64,000 nucleotides of DNA from Seminavis robusta (GCA_903772945.1 CAICTM010000016.1:124001-188000); one strand, 5' to 3'. Numbered from the stretch's first letter, positions 10,011-21,541 are shown. Program-made: numbers and translations. Notes: generated by a model from the sequence alone, not told the origin.

Positions 10011-13000
10011 ATGAGCAGCATCAATCGCGACAACAAAGCCCCAGCAAATGAAGCGGAGGCTCAAAAGCAAAACGGTACTAATAGTCCTGCTGTGGCTGTT
10101 GGTGATGGTGCTCTCGATGAGCTAGAAATTATCAAGATTGCAGAGGCACGCACAAAAGCAGAGTCCCTGCCCCTGTTATCTGAAGCCAACCAAAAAATAG
10201 TGGCTACTAATACTACCACAAGTGATCGAGCATCATCGGGGCCCGCAGCCTCAACACTTCGAGGACAACGAGATCGCCCAGATCCTCCCAGGCCACACCA
10301 GAGAACAGGCACCACATCACCAGCTGACACTGATAATGGTTTGGAAGATGACAGCAACAGCGCGGAATTATTCAAAATTTTGGAAGCAAGGGAACAAGCT
10401 CTGGCCAGGCAACAGCAGCACACTGACACATCTGGAAATAATCAAGAAAATAGAGTTGCAATGTCTATGATTGTGGCTGCCCGGGACCAGCAAATCTCGA
10501 CGCTAGGGCAAAATGAAAATACCACCGGTGCTCTCGATGAGCTAGACAGTATCAAGATTGCAGAGGCACCTGCAAAAGCAGAGTCACCGGCTTTGTTATC
10601 AGAAGTCAACCAACAAGTCGCTACTGGGACCACCAATGGTAAAGGAGCGTCACCTAGTAGGCCCACAGTCCTCAGATTTTTACGCAAGAGGGCACCAGCC
10701 GTCAATCAAGAAGAACGCCTGGAAGAAGGAAATATCACTGATGTCCTATGCAACGAGAATGTGGGTCAGGCTGCAACAAATCTGAATCCAGTCATCGATG
10801 AAAGCCAACCAGGGGCCTACTCGGGGGCTCCTGGGCTTCCCCCGCAACGGAATCCGACTCCAAGATTTTCTCAGTTAGGCATTGTGGGAACCACACCAAT
10901 TTTTTCACCGTCATTGGAAATGGAAATAAGTCAAGAAGAATCCACAGAGTTTCAATCTACCAACATGCCTGACAGTCACTCTGGTTTGATGGTGGCCAAT
11001 CTTGTTGCTGATCTACGCCACGAGAATCTACAGTTGGCAGAAGAATTACAATCAACCCATGAGAACGATATTGAAGAGCAAAGGGTTGAGAGGAGTAAGC
11101 GTGCCATGCTGAGTGCATTAAAATGGCTGCTCTTGGGGGTTGTTCTGATTGTGGCAGTTGTCCTTGCAGTGGTATTAGGGACTAGAAACAAGTCAGCAAC
11201 TATAGCACAAGAAGCTGTATCTAGTGCACCAACAACATCTGTGATGCCCTCCGTCTCCCCATCATCAATGCCAACTAAGACACTACTGTCAGCCAGGTAT
11301 GATATCAAGGGGCTTTCAGAAAGTACAGCTGAGTCGATTGGTAAGCCTGGTTCCCCACAACAACAGGCTTATGACTGGACATTTCAACATCCAAAATTTG
11401 ACGAAATGCCAAATTGGCGGAAACTGCAGTTGTTTGCATTGGGAACCTTCTACTTTTCCTTTGAAAACTGGCCAGATTATTACCAGTGGATGGACTACAG
11501 CAACACAGAATGTTCGTGGACAACAGACCTGGACTCCCCAGAGGGATCTGGCTCAACAAGTTCCGGGAGGCCACCAGGATATCGTGTGGGTTTCTGGTGT
11601 TCTTTTTCATCATCTTGCTGTCTACCTTCCCTTCCCTACCCTTTTGACTCAAACTGCAATGATGAAGGTCATTTCTACTACATGAAGCTGAGACTCTCAA
11701 CCTGGGATGCCCCGCCTATTTCTGGGACTCTGCCACCTGAAGTATTCCTCCTCACTGGAATCACAATATTTGATGTTCGTGATGCTGGTCTTACTGGAAG
11801 TATTCCTTCGGAGATTGGTATGCTTTCCTTGATGACAGACTTAAATTTCGCCTCCAATCAAATCACAGGACAGATTCCTTCAGAGATTGGTTTTCTCACG
11901 GATTTGGACTATTTGAATCTTGGCGGTAATGCCATATCCGGTTCGGTTCCAACCAGCATTGGCCAGACGAATCTTACTAGGCTTCTCTTGGAATACAACG
12001 AGCTATCAGGCTCCCTTCCATCGGAGCTGGGCTTGCTGTCTTTCCTCCAGCGCATGGACTTGGCATTCAACCAGATCACTGGTCCTTTGTCGTCTGAATT
12101 GGGTAGCTTCAAGAGTATAAGAAGACTGGATGCTAGGAACAACAACATTTCAGGTCTGCCTACTGAATTGGGTCTCATGACTGATCTTGTGTATCTAATG
12201 CTCCGTGACAATGCCATTGCAGGAACCCTCCCAAGGTAATTGGACCCAAGTTGGTTGTGTGGGGCTTACATGGTTACTCAATTGTATGTTGTTTCTGATT
12301 TGTTATTCCAGTGAAATAGGCAACCTGTCCAACATGGAATACCTGAGCCTCGAGCGAAACTTGATAAATGGAGCATTTCCATCTACATTCAATCACTCAA
12401 GTGCACGTCAGTTTGATTTACAAGACAATAGATTGACCGACATCCCCACAGAAATAGGGAACCTTGGAGACGACATAGAGCAGTTGGACCTCAGCAACAA
12501 CATGATCGCCACCCTGCCAAGCGAGTTGTTTCTCTTGACAAGCCTTTTCTTGCTTCGGCTAGATAGAAACCAAATAGAGCATTTGCCAAAGGAAGTAGAA
12601 CAGATGACAAATCTGGATCCTTGTGGTGGGGGCTGGGATGCGCCAGACCGGTATTGGCTGACATTGAATGGGAACAAGCTAGCATCAGTACCTACAGAGA
12701 TTGGAAGTCTGACAAACTTGCGGTCTTGGAATATGGACGGCAACTCTATTTCATCATTTCCTGGTTTTGAATGGTCCAACTTGACACACTTGCAGTCAAT
12801 TCGGCTGTCTCACAACATGCTAAATTCTACAATTCCATCCGAACTTGGCCTCCTAATTGATCTTGCCGAGTTGGATCTGTCATCAAACGTCTTGGTTGGG
12901 AGCATACCTTCTGAGTTGGGTGGGATCGTGGGAAGTGTTTCAAGGTGGAATGAGACACTCGGTGAATATGTTCCACAGGAGGTGCCAAGGGTTAAAATAC

Positions 13001-13842
13001 TCAATTTGGGGAACAATCTACTAAGTGGTTGGTTGCCATCGGAGCTTGGCCTCTTGACGGAACTGAGAACTCTGGATTTGTCTCACAACTTGCTGAGCTT
13101 CAGCGTTCTATCGGAAGTTGGTCTCCTGCAGCAGCTCATTGAGCTGGACCTGTCATCAAATGGCTTGATTGGGAGCATACCTTCAGAAATTGGAAATGTT
13201 GAGAACTCATCTAGCTGTTGGAGGACTAGTTTATTCTTTGGCGCCTATGAATCCGACTGTGCTATGTTGCTTCTTCTGGACCTTCATAACAATTCACTGA
13301 CTGGCTCACTTTCAACCGAGATGGCAAGATTGACTGGATTAGAAGTGCTGGACATTTCCTTCAATAAGATATCCGGTCCTATCCCATCCGAATTTGGGCA
13401 GCTCATGACCACTCTTACAAAATACAATGCTACACTTGATGTCATCTATGTTGATGAGAAGGAGACACCCCTGATCCAAACACTTGATCTGAGTAACAAC
13501 CAGCTGAGTGGATGGTTGCCATCAGAGCTTGGCCTTCTGACAAGCCTGGAAACTCTGGACTTGTCAGTCAACAGCCTCACAGGATCCATTCCCAGTGAGC
13601 TGGGGAATCTGAATGCCTCTGTCAGCCGAATCATGCTGTGGGGCAACAACTTTAGTGGCACTCTGCCCCAAAGTTTGTGCCCCTGGTACTGCACAAGGCA
13701 ACAGTGCTCTGTGACAGAGTATGCTAGTGATACCAATGGGTCGGTGATGGTTGCTGGAGATTGTGGCACCATGGCTGGGTGGGTGGAAGTGGACTGTTCA
13801 GATGAATCCCTGCTGGACTGTATCGTTTGTGATTGTTGGTAA
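10011..13842 (+). CDS. LRR single-pass membrane protein, kinase-less (2 exons)
   Basis: Exons 10011-12235 and 12312-13842 flank a 76-bp GT-AG intron that splits a Ser codon inside an LRR (L-P^S-E-I-G); the product is 1251 residues. An in-frame ATG at 9954 exists, but the paralogue at 42565 aligns from the M-S-S start at 10011. Residues 1-365 are hydrophilic with two copies of a G-A-L-D-E-L..I-K-I-A-E-A segment. A membrane helix lies at about 370-390, followed by a Ser/Thr/Pro stalk, a Trp/Cys-rich cap and plant-type LRRs (L..N.L.G.IP.ELG.L) from about residue 570 to 1190. The end is a Cys-rich cap (C-P-W-Y-C...C-x-V-C-D-C-W). Likely type II topology with LRRs outside the cell or in a lumen. 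No kinase domain follows. Role in recognition or adhesion is inference. Confidence 0.9.
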
Positions 13843-14321
13843 CTTGATTTTAAAAAGATTGAATTTTAGTTTAGAAAAGCCTGTATTCAGCCTCAAGGCA
13901 AGACAAGTCTCACGATGAGCCAGCCCTTCCTCTATGCACGTCTCCCCAAAGCTACACTTGTTTTGCAACCCCTTATTTGCTGCTGTCGACACCAACAAAA
14001 GAAACTCAATACTCCTATGCCCCAATGATTTCTATAAAGACAGGACTCTCGCTCGCCCTTGATAAAGTCTCCGTGGATCCCACTATACTTGCCTCTCGTG
14101 TTGGTTGGATCCCCAGTTTGTCACCCTGATCCCACCGAACCCACTCCCGAATGTTGTCTGTTACATTCCTATGCCTGGCCAACTGCCGGCTTCCATAGAT
14201 AATAACTACCCCACTCTGCGCCGGTAGCTATAGACCTTTGGCTAATGAATAATCGTGGATTTGGTACTGCCGCGTCCAGCAGTAGAGCTTGCTACTAGCT
14301 GTATAGCTTGGGCTGATTCAA
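13843..14321. other. Intergenic, nothing recognised
   Basis: Short open frames here show no recognisable protein sequence. It contains the presumed convergent 3' ends of the LRR gene and of the minus-strand gene to the right. Confidence 0.6.
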
Positions 14322-15336
14322 TCATTCGTCTAATCCTGACGGCGGGTTGGCTGGAGCACATCCGCATGTATGCTTATAGTTGGCACTGGAAATGGAAGCC
14401 ACGAAACGCAGACTGGGTACTTTGTCTCTGCGGGCCGCACGGGTGAAATTCTGGTAGGAATAGGCCACAATACAGGGACATTGGACGATACTCTTTTGGT
14501 TTCTTTTTTGGCTTGGTAGAATCGGCTGGGACCCAACACACAAACCAACTTGCTGGTGGTATGGGTCACTTTAAAGGACCAATTGGCTCCAATCTGGTCC
14601 AATACTTGTTTCAGTTGCAACCAACTCGCAAACTTGGTGCCCACGGGAAAGGCGTCCGACAAAATTGCCTCCAACTCAATCTGATGGGTCGTCCAGGATG
14701 TCAAATAGTGTTCCGGTTGTGGATTGCAGCGTTCAATTTTGGCCATGAGCTCAGGAGTGAGCCAATCTTTGCTTTTCAAGTCCTCTTGCGACAGGGTGGC
14801 AATCTCCGCCTTCCAGGTCGGCCACGATATAGAATCATCGTATATCGGAATTTGAATTATGCTTCCAGTCGTCGTCGTTTCTTACTTTTGTAGATATTTT
14901 GTTGTTCACCATCACCAACACTATCCAAGGCCCAAATCTCGGCATCCATCTTGTTGCGGCCAAATAGAGATTTCATCCCCAATTGTGTGGTCTTGATTCG
15001 TTCCGTCTTATTGGTAGACTCTGCCTCGTTGTTGTTGTCCAAACCAACCTCCGGATGATGCTCCATAGTGTGACCTCCCGTGTAGTCTTTACAGGCTTTG
15101 GCATAGTGGGTTGTATACAAAATGTGCTGCTGCCAAACTTCCTCTACGGCAGCCGAGGGAGCCAGTTGGGTCGCATCCCAATCTTCCAGATTCAATTTCA
15201 GTTTCATGAACTGGCGATACCCCGTAATGGCCCTTGCCGTGAACTCTTCGGTCCATCCATAGGATTCCGCACATCCAGCCGCCAGGGTGGCTGGGAGTTG
15301 TAGCATGGCACCATCATCATTGGTTAGAGTGGACAT
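14322..15336 (-). pseudogene. D-W-D/W-x-x-H protein with broken C-terminal Cys/His domain
   Basis: The ATG at 15336 aligns with the start of the homologue at 33128. The N-terminal ~120 residues match it closely (A-G-C..Y-x-W, F-M-K-L-K-L, E-D-W-D-A-T-Q-L, V-W-x-Q-H, H-Y-A-K-A-C-x-D-Y-T). This frame stops near 14857, but homology-like sequence continues in a second frame and then a third, which carries a C-P-C...H-T-C-G-C cluster ending at 14322. A GT-AG intron at 14785-14885 (101 bp, gtaag donor) would fix the first break. The second break, near 14540, has only a poor ~53-bp intron candidate, so a 1-2 base indel is likely. The tail resembles Cys/His domains next to diatom transposase-like proteins. 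Either a decayed gene or a fusion with a misassembled base; function unknown. Confidence 0.55.
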
Positions 15337-15481
15337 ATAGGTAGCTAAAGTTAGACGGACTATTTTAAAAATGTACCAACTTGAGTCTCTTCCTGATGCC
15401 TCTTTCGTTTGCCTTTCCTCTTCGATCGCTCTTCGAATTCCCTTGCTCTTCGCTCGGAAACGACGCCACTGCCAGTCATTA

Positions 15482-15495
15482 GTATCCATGACTGA
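15482..15495 (-). promoter_or_regulatory. Shared 14-mer upstream of minus-strand gene
   Basis: On the minus strand this reads TCAGTCATGGATAC. It lies ~146 bp upstream of the ATG at 15336. The same 14-mer occurs in the same orientation at 33689-33702 and 35715-35728, also upstream of minus-strand genes. Confidence 0.4.
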
Positions 15496-15626
15496 CATAT
15501 TTATCCCGAACCCAATGTTTGAACCGCCAGCCCCCGGCGGTGTTCTCAAGAGGTTCCGTTTCCTTTAAAATCCAACGGATACGCTGTATCCAATAGTACA
15601 CTGGAGATGAACGGTGCGCAACTTCG

Positions 15627-15666
15627 TACCGTACCGTACTACCGTACTACCGTACTTCCGTACTGG
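15627..15666 (+). repeat. Microsatellite-like (TACCG/TACTACCG)n
   Basis: Irregular repeats of taccg, tactaccg and tacttccg. Short and non-coding; similar gtac-rich runs recur elsewhere in the window's intergenic DNA. Confidence 0.6.
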
Positions 15667-16161
15667 TTCCTGGCAGGATCCTCTCACAATTCTTCTTTTC
15701 TTCCTTGCATCGACTGATTTGCGTTGCAGCTGCTATGATAACCCCATCGTAGCCATCCCAGAAATAGCAGTTGCAGCAGTTCAAGCACTTTTGAGGCAGC
15801 CACCGATGTATGATACAACAACCGTCCACAGTGGTACGGCACCACTTTCGGAACAGAGTCGAGAGGAGAGTGGTAGCAAGGCAACGGACGACGAATGAAT
15901 CCCATTTGTAATCTTGTGTGCTAATTACTGTTAGGTGCGCATTGGACCCTTTCAGGTTGATTCTCACATATTTCAACGGCCTCGCAATGTCGCATTGAGC
16001 CGCGGTCATAGTCTCAATACAGGCACAATATGTGAAGCCTCGAGTCACCTCAAATGTATACCAGGGCTTCCTGCATTCTACAAGCATCTCTCTGCCAACA
16101 TCATTAGCTTCTTCCTCCATACCGGTACCACCATTCATTTTTCTTTTGGCAGTTAACTACC

Positions 16162-16431
16162 ATGAACTTTGCATCCTCGGTTCTTTTGCTTATTGTGGCA
16201 GTCCTTCTTGGCGACAAGACTGTCTCTGCCAACACCAATGACACACTACTCGATGATGCACTCGCCCGTGTGGGCCACCAAGAACACCAGTATGATCACA
16301 GGGACCTGGGTCGATGTATCAGACGAGAAATGATGGATCTCCAAAGCATGATGGATGATGTGGCTCGGCAAGACATTTTGCTGAATGCGACCAAGTGTAT
16401 CACGCAGACGAAGGATCGGCTGAACAATTGA
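16162..16431 (+). CDS. Small secreted protein, copy 1 (truncated by internal deletion)
   Basis: 89 residues starting M-N-F-A-S-S with a clear signal peptide (hydrophobic core, cleavage near V-S-A-N). Then follows the family core: L-L-D-D-A-L, H-Q-E-x-Q-Y-D-x-R-x-L-G-R-C-I-R-R-E-M-M-D-L-Q. After 'gtggctcggcaagaca' the sequence jumps to what is 3' flanking DNA in copy 2 (resembling 20466 onward). Copy 1 is therefore a deletion derivative lacking ~500 bp, and its last ~20 residues are accidental coding. Flanks on both sides remain similar to copies 2 and 4. Function unknown. Confidence 0.65.
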   Translation: MNFASSVLLLIVAVLLGDKTVSANTNDTLLDDALARVGHQEHQYDHRDLGRCIRREMMDLQSMMDDVARQDILLNATKCITQTKDRLNN

Positions 16432-17051
16432 AAAGGACCAGCTGACTGTCAAATCACTGCCTGATTCCACGGCTGATGCGGTCGTAGCGTTCATGTAGCT
16501 GTACACAGTAACACTGCGTAACAGGAACACTGTCATTCAACCATGCAGAACTCCTCTAGCCATCTGATACGGGTACCACAGCCGCCCCTGCGTACCGGTA
16601 CCAGGTACTACGCTTGTACACACACAGTGCCGCTACGGTAGGGGTCCAGCAAGTGTTTCCTCTATTAAAGAGACTGGCCTTTATCTACCGGAGGGACTAA
16701 AGTAGGGACTAAAGGAATCCTTTAGGTGGTTGTTTAGTTCAAGATTTAGTCATTATCCTTTAGTAATGGTGGTGTCTACCAGCAGATGACTAAATCTCGG
16801 ACTAAACAATTTAGTCGAGTTTTTAGTCAAAACGTGGTGTCTACCGTGGGACTAAACAAACACCGCGACTAAATCCATTGCAGGGTGCTGGACTTAAAGG
16901 ACTCAAAAACGATTTAACAAAAGTGATTGCTTCATGATGGTAGATTTAAAGCACTCAAAAACAAAAGCCTTAACAGAAGTGATTATTTTTTGGAGTTAAC
17001 AAGACTTAAATCTCATCAGTCGATCGCACCTCAGCTCATCAGTCAATTGAC

Positions 17052-17150
17052 CAAGCCGACAGTCTTCGGTTGAGAATAGAAAGCCATCCCGCACTCCATA
17101 GTCTGCAATGAGGGATGGCTTTCTATTCTCAACCGAAGACTGTCGGCTTG
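17052..17150. repeat. Perfect 39-bp inverted repeat with 21-nt loop
   Basis: Arms 17052-17090 and 17112-17150 are exact reverse complements separated by 21 bases. Any transcript would form a long perfect hairpin. It lies in the middle of the foldback-like element. Confidence 0.9.
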
Positions 17151-17165
17151 ATAAAGTGCAATAGA

Positions 17166-17385
17166 GGTGCGATCGTTCGATCGTTCGATCGTTTGCACCT
17201 CTACTATCGGCCGATACTCCTCTTCGATCGTTCGATCGTTTGCACCTCTACTACTCCTCTTCGATCGTTCGATCGTTTGCACCTCTACTATCGGCCGATA
17301 CTCCTCTTCGTCCTCTACTACTGTATCGGTTGCACCTCTACTATCGGCCGATACCGTACTCCTCTTCGATCGTTCGATCGCACCT
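17166..17385 (+). repeat. Minisatellite with cgatcgtt and tatcggccgata palindromes
   Basis: About five irregular units of 37-58 bp are built from cgatcgttcgatcg, tttgcacctctacta, tatcggccgata and ctcctctt. Several long open frames across it are by-products of the repeat and are not taken as genes. Confidence 0.8.
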
Positions 17386-18210
17386 CTACTCTATCAGCTC
17401 TGTCGCGATGCTCTGATAGCGAGGCTGTGCAATGAGGCTGATGCTGTTCTTTCTTAAAGAGTTCTTAAACAAGCTTTAGTCCTTAGGCTCGCTCACGGAC
17501 TAACCAGCCTCCGGTTAGTCGGTGAACGAACATTTCGACTAAAGCCTTTAGTCTGTATGACCTTTAGTCCCTATGGTAGACACCACCCCCAGAGACTAAA
17601 CTATCGACTAAACTATGAAATATGGCTTAGTCGCTACTTTAGTCGCTCCGGTAGAGACCGGCCTTTAGCGACACTGTAAACAAATGGGAGCAGGGGGGCT
17701 CCAAACTCTCTAGCAAGCTATCGGATGGAAGCAAATCCAATCCCGATTGGTATTTGATCGCCGGTGCTTGCATGGTCAAACTTGTCAACAGAATCGGTGC
17801 AGGCATAGTCAAACTTGTAGCAATCTACGTATTGGCATCAATAGTTTGACAGCAATGCCAATGATGGGGTACTAGTAAAGGTTAGTCGTCAATGCACCCA
17901 CACTAATACTCGAAGCAATATCAAAAGAAGTCATCTCACTGTGCCGATATTGCTTTTGTTGTTTGCTGTTGTCATTGTGTCATCGAACGCCTTGCTCCAT
18001 TGTTGGAGCAAGGGAAAATGTGGTCCACCCTTTTGTGTAGCTCAGCGTCGTTTCATTGCTACCACTCGAAATGCCATTTCCAGCTAAGGAAAAGGATTCT
18101 TTACCTCTCATGACTGGACAAACATCAAGCCAAAGAATGGCGAAGGATAAGTCAAACATTTTGCTTGGGTGTCGCGTGAAGCCTTTGGTTGTTGGTATTC
18201 CTCGCCATTT

Positions 18211-18342
18211 GCCCCCCCTTGTTTTGCCCTGCCCGCGTCCTCATTGCTCTCCCCATATGCCCACCACAACAGCCACCCACCACCGCAGCCACTGCTTTGC
18301 CTAGCCTCGCCCCCCTCGCTCCTTAACGTATCTATTTAGTAT
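18211..18342 (+). repeat. Dispersed ~130-bp repeat, copy A
   Basis: Almost identical to 42090-42220, from the ccccccttgttttgccctg segment to ctccttaacgtatctatttagtat. The two copies are 24 kb apart in the same orientation with unrelated flanks, as for a short dispersed element. No coding content. Confidence 0.8.
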
Positions 18343-18364
18343 CCCATAGTATCGGTTCATTTGA

Positions 18365-18805
18365 TCCCCAACCACATCCTTTCCTGTCCCAATTGCGAGC
18401 GTTGATGGCATTGATGTGCATGAAGCCAAGCGGGTGAAGCAGCCAAAAGTATTGTTTGCTCTGGGGCACCAGTGCTACCTTGACGCCACGAGCTGCAAGT
18501 GTCACGGTTGCAAGAAAGAGTTTTACGGCCACAATGAGCGGTCAAGAATGGAGCTCCTGGATGCGAACAAGCTGACTGGGTTATTCAATATCCATCTTTC
18601 ACGAGACTTTGCTGTGGATGATGAGTTGTACAACTACATGTACGTAATTGCTAATTCACTTGACAGCACAGCAACCATTCACCACCAAATTGCCCAACTG
18701 CATTCTGACCAATACCTCTCGGAAGCTTCTTTGTACTACTATTATAGAGCTGTTGACGCAGACAAGCAAGGTCAAACCTCAATCAGGCCACGTCGCTGTG
18801 GGTGA
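18365..18805 (+). pseudogene. Fragment of transposon-associated Cys-rich protein
   Basis: An open stretch without a supported ATG (the first codon usually proposed, at 18416, is GTG). It has C-K-C-H-G-C-K-K-E-F-Y-G, a Tyr/His-rich helix region and F-x-x-H-L-S-R-D-F-A. Just upstream, in another frame, a C-P-N-C pair can be read. This layout resembles Cys-cluster regions of diatom and fungal KDZ-like or related transposon proteins. Taken as a degraded fragment; exact family not determined. Confidence 0.45.
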
Positions 18806-19284
18806 CAGCGTACCATGCTTGGGGTACGTATACCACTGATTGATTCATCTTTCGATGCAACCCGAAGCCCATAGCCAGCTCGAAGCCAAGCAGAGATGAA
18901 CAAATACTGCTGATAAAGCAACCATGCACAAGCGAGTGCGAAATTAACAGAAGAATGGAGAATGGAGTTCAACTTGAACAGTAGGAGGGAGGAGGGAGAA
19001 GTTTGTTTCAGCGACTCAAGAAAGCAAATCGGAATAGTAACACCCATAGCATCATCCATCAGCATTCAGAGGCAGAGGCCTGCTCCGAAAGCTCGACGCT
19101 GGAACTACCCTGTATAATAGCTTTAAATGTACCGGTACCGTACCAGACACGAAAACCTGACCTTCTTCGGAACGTTCATGCGAAAATCTTCACAGTTGTA
19201 TACTATGCCATACACCATACAAGTGTACGGTATGCATACATGTATTCGATTCGAATGATTCGATTCGATGCAAACCTGGCTCAT

Positions 19285-19306
19285 NNNNNNNNNNNNNNNN
19301 NNNNNN
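19285..19306. other. Assembly gap (22 N)
   Basis: Twenty-two undetermined bases. Order and distance across this point depend on scaffolding, so nothing spanning it is annotated. The space from 18806 to 19726 otherwise shows no gene. Confidence 1.
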
Positions 19307-19726
19307 TACATCTAAGTAGCGGTCCCGCGAGCCGGGCAGTCATACTGGTTGGCTTCGTGGGACGTGCTTCTGGTGGATATAAGGGTCAATGTCGCAGTGG
19401 GACTGGGACTTTAACATCTACGCTTTGCAAAACGTGAACTGCCAAATCGCTGAAACTGGAAAACATGCGTTTTGGAGAATCCGACGTTAACTAATACGGG
19501 CATTCCAAAACTTTCCTCGGACTCGAACTGGTACACTCTCAATCTCTCCATGCAGGAATTATGAATTACAAGACAAGAAGGGGTGCACAAGAAGTGCATG
19601 GGGCCCGAGCCCAGTCAGCCAATATTTACCAGGGCTTCCAACATGCTACAAGCATCTCTCTTCCAACTTCCAACATCATAAGCTTCTGCTGCCATACCAC
19701 CATTCTTTTCTCTTTTGGCAGCCACC

Positions 19727-20194
19727 ATGAACTTGGCATCCTTGGTTCTTTTGCTTATTGCGGCAGTCCTTCTTGGCGACAAGACTGTCTCTGCCAACAC
19801 GAATGACACACTACTTGATGATACACTGGCCCATGCAGGCCACCAAGAACGCCAGTATGATCGCAGGGAGCTGGGCCGCTGTATCAGACGAGAAATGATG
19901 GATCTCCAAAACATGATGGATGATGTGGCTCGGCAAGACAAATTCCGCAAGAGTCCCGAATATCAGGCAAAGATACATGCATTCAACAAGCACTCAAACG
20001 AACTCTACCAAGTGACTCAAGTCTTTACAGCTTGTCAAGAAGAAGTGGAAAGTGGTAGATCCGCTGTTGGAACGGGAGCCATGGTGGGAATCTTTTTGGC
20101 ACAATCCGACAAAGAACCCATTACAAATCCATCTCCACCTGGTCCATCCCAATGTAAGGCCTCAACAACTCCCATGGAAGCTCCCACGAAATGA
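19727..20194 (+). CDS. Small secreted protein, copy 2
   Basis: 155 residues from an ATG in gccaccATG context. A signal peptide (M-N-L-A-S-L-V-L-L-L...) ends near V-S-A-N. The body holds L-L-D-D-T-L-A-H-A-G-H-Q-E-R-Q-Y-D-R-R-E-L-G-R-C-I, then S-P-E-Y-Q-A, a helical stretch with V-F-T-A-C-Q-E-E-V-E and G-A-M-V-G, then a Pro/Ser tail. Compared with copy 3 (26266) it stops at the Pro/Thr linker and lacks the Gly-rich C-terminal domain; the DNA beyond 20194 still resembles flanks of the other copies. Probably secreted; function unknown. Confidence 0.75.
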   Translation: MNLASLVLLLIAAVLLGDKTVSANTNDTLLDDTLAHAGHQERQYDRRELGRCIRREMMDLQNMMDDVARQDKFRKSPEYQAKIHAFNKHSNELYQVTQVFTACQEEVESGRSAVGTGAMVGIFLAQSDKEPITNPSPPGPSQCKASTTPMEAPTK

Positions 20195-20927
20195 GGGCAT
20201 GGTCCAGTATGTCTTTGGAGTATGATTTTCTTCCTGGACAAGCAGTGTCTTCCGGTACACGAAAAGGAGCCACCTTTTAAAATGACGTTGATTTTTGCGC
20301 AAAAGTATGCACATGCTTTCTAGCCTCATGGGTTCCTGGCAGGCAACCAGCGTTCTTTGTGTGCTGATGAGGTTGTCGTTACAAGATGGAATAAGCTACG
20401 TGCTACTGTAGAGCCCTAACGCTGGCAAAAGAGAAAACAACTAAATAGTTCCAAATAGTTTTGAAGCATGTGGCCGAGTGGATCTCACGATTGAACAATT
20501 CAAGAGGATCAGCTGACGGTCAAATCACTGTCTGATTGGCTGATGTGGTCGCAGGTACACAGTAACACATCATAACAGTAACACTGTTTTTTCAACCTGA
20601 ACTCCTCTAGCCATCTGATACCACCCACGCCTCCACAGGCACAAGATCCCATGCGCCGCAGACACCCAATGGTCCCCTTGCAACGCTCGCAAGCACCCTA
20701 CCGGTAGCTAGTAGTACAAAGATACCCAAGCAGATCGTGCAGCCCGCAGTCAGCATGCCTCTCCCAGCCACGTCTGTCATCCAAACTTTTCTCAGCCTCC
20801 AATGCTCTGCCAATCAGCATAATTCCAGAATTCTAATCTTTCACCGTTGCAACAACTTTTGGTTACGGCATCAGTAGGTTTGAGACAGAGACTGCCCATC
20901 ATGCTCTAAACTTCGTTAGACGCGTAA

Positions 20928-21296
20928 CAGAAGAAAAATCTTCTCTGGATCAAGAAGCAGCAACAGCTTCAACGGGAAGTAGAGCTTCTGTATGAGCAGG
21001 CAGACCAGGTGCCACTGTCTCTTGTCAACTCCATTTTCAAAAGGCCACTAGAGGACCAAATGGAAATGGCACCGTCCGATATCAAAGCCTGGCTTTCAAA
21101 TTGGATGCCAGTGGTTGACAAAGCAAGTAGAGAGCAGCAACAACTGGCCGCAGCCTTCCATGAGGCAGCAGCAACTTTGGATCAGGCTTTCGGGTCTGAC
21201 CTTGATTTAGATGACAGCAGTGTTGACACTATCAGCAATAGTGCAACTAGTAGCAGTGCTGATGACAGCAGCAGCACGGGCGGGTCCGGTTGGTGA
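20928..21296 (+). other. Uncertain open frame within a repeat-flanked segment
   Basis: About 120 codons open after a TAA at 20925, with no supported ATG near the start. Sequence is Gln/Glu-rich, coiled-coil-like, then an acidic Ser-rich end. It lies between two copies of the 18-mer gaagaaaaatcttctctg (20930-20947 and 21453-21470). Could be a piece of a mobile element or of an older gene; I cannot assign it. Confidence 0.3.
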
Positions 21297-21515
21297 CCTT
21301 CCCCTTAATATCTTGCCTCGGTTGGGTTTTAAACTTTCCCGGCTGAGGGGGCCAACTCTCTCCGCCCCAATGTTTGTGGGGGTTATCGGTTTAGGGTAGC
21401 GGCACGGTGGATAGTCGTACTCAGAGTAGCCTTAAAATAGAATTCTATTTACGAAGAAAAATCTTCTCTGCGGACATCAAGCAAAGTGAACGGGAGCCCC
21501 AACGCCCATGCGGTA

Positions 21516-21541
21516 CCGGGTACCTTGGTTGGTAATTACTG
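21516..21541 (+). repeat. hAT left end: 8-bp target duplication plus TIR
   Basis: ccgggtac at 21516-21523 is followed by the terminal sequence CTTGGTTGGTAATTACTG at 21524-21541. The same octamer is found beyond the other end. Confidence 0.85.

Larger units (their letters stand above)
16676..17663. mobile_element. Foldback/MITE-like non-autonomous element (~1 kb)
   Basis: Both ends carry inverted copies of a ~40-bp segment: the left reads ggcctttatctaccggag then GACTAAAGTAG, and the right end gives nearly the same on the opposite strand. Inside lie many GACTAAA/TTTAGTC words and the 12-mer gtggtgtctacc, direct at 16769-16780 and 16834-16845 and inverted at 17575-17586. A 39-bp perfect hairpin and a minisatellite occupy the centre. 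No transposase is encoded. I found no convincing target-site duplication, so exact ends are uncertain. Confidence 0.6.

Noticed and set aside
15337-15549. N-terminal extension of the D-W-D gene at 14322-15336
   Set aside because: The frame is open but the outermost codon is TTG, and homology with the 33128 gene begins at 15336.
17043-17457. Several overlapping open frames (Arg/Ser/Leu/Tyr repeats) on both strands
   Set aside because: They are translations of the minisatellite and hairpin, with no start context and no non-repetitive protein sequence.
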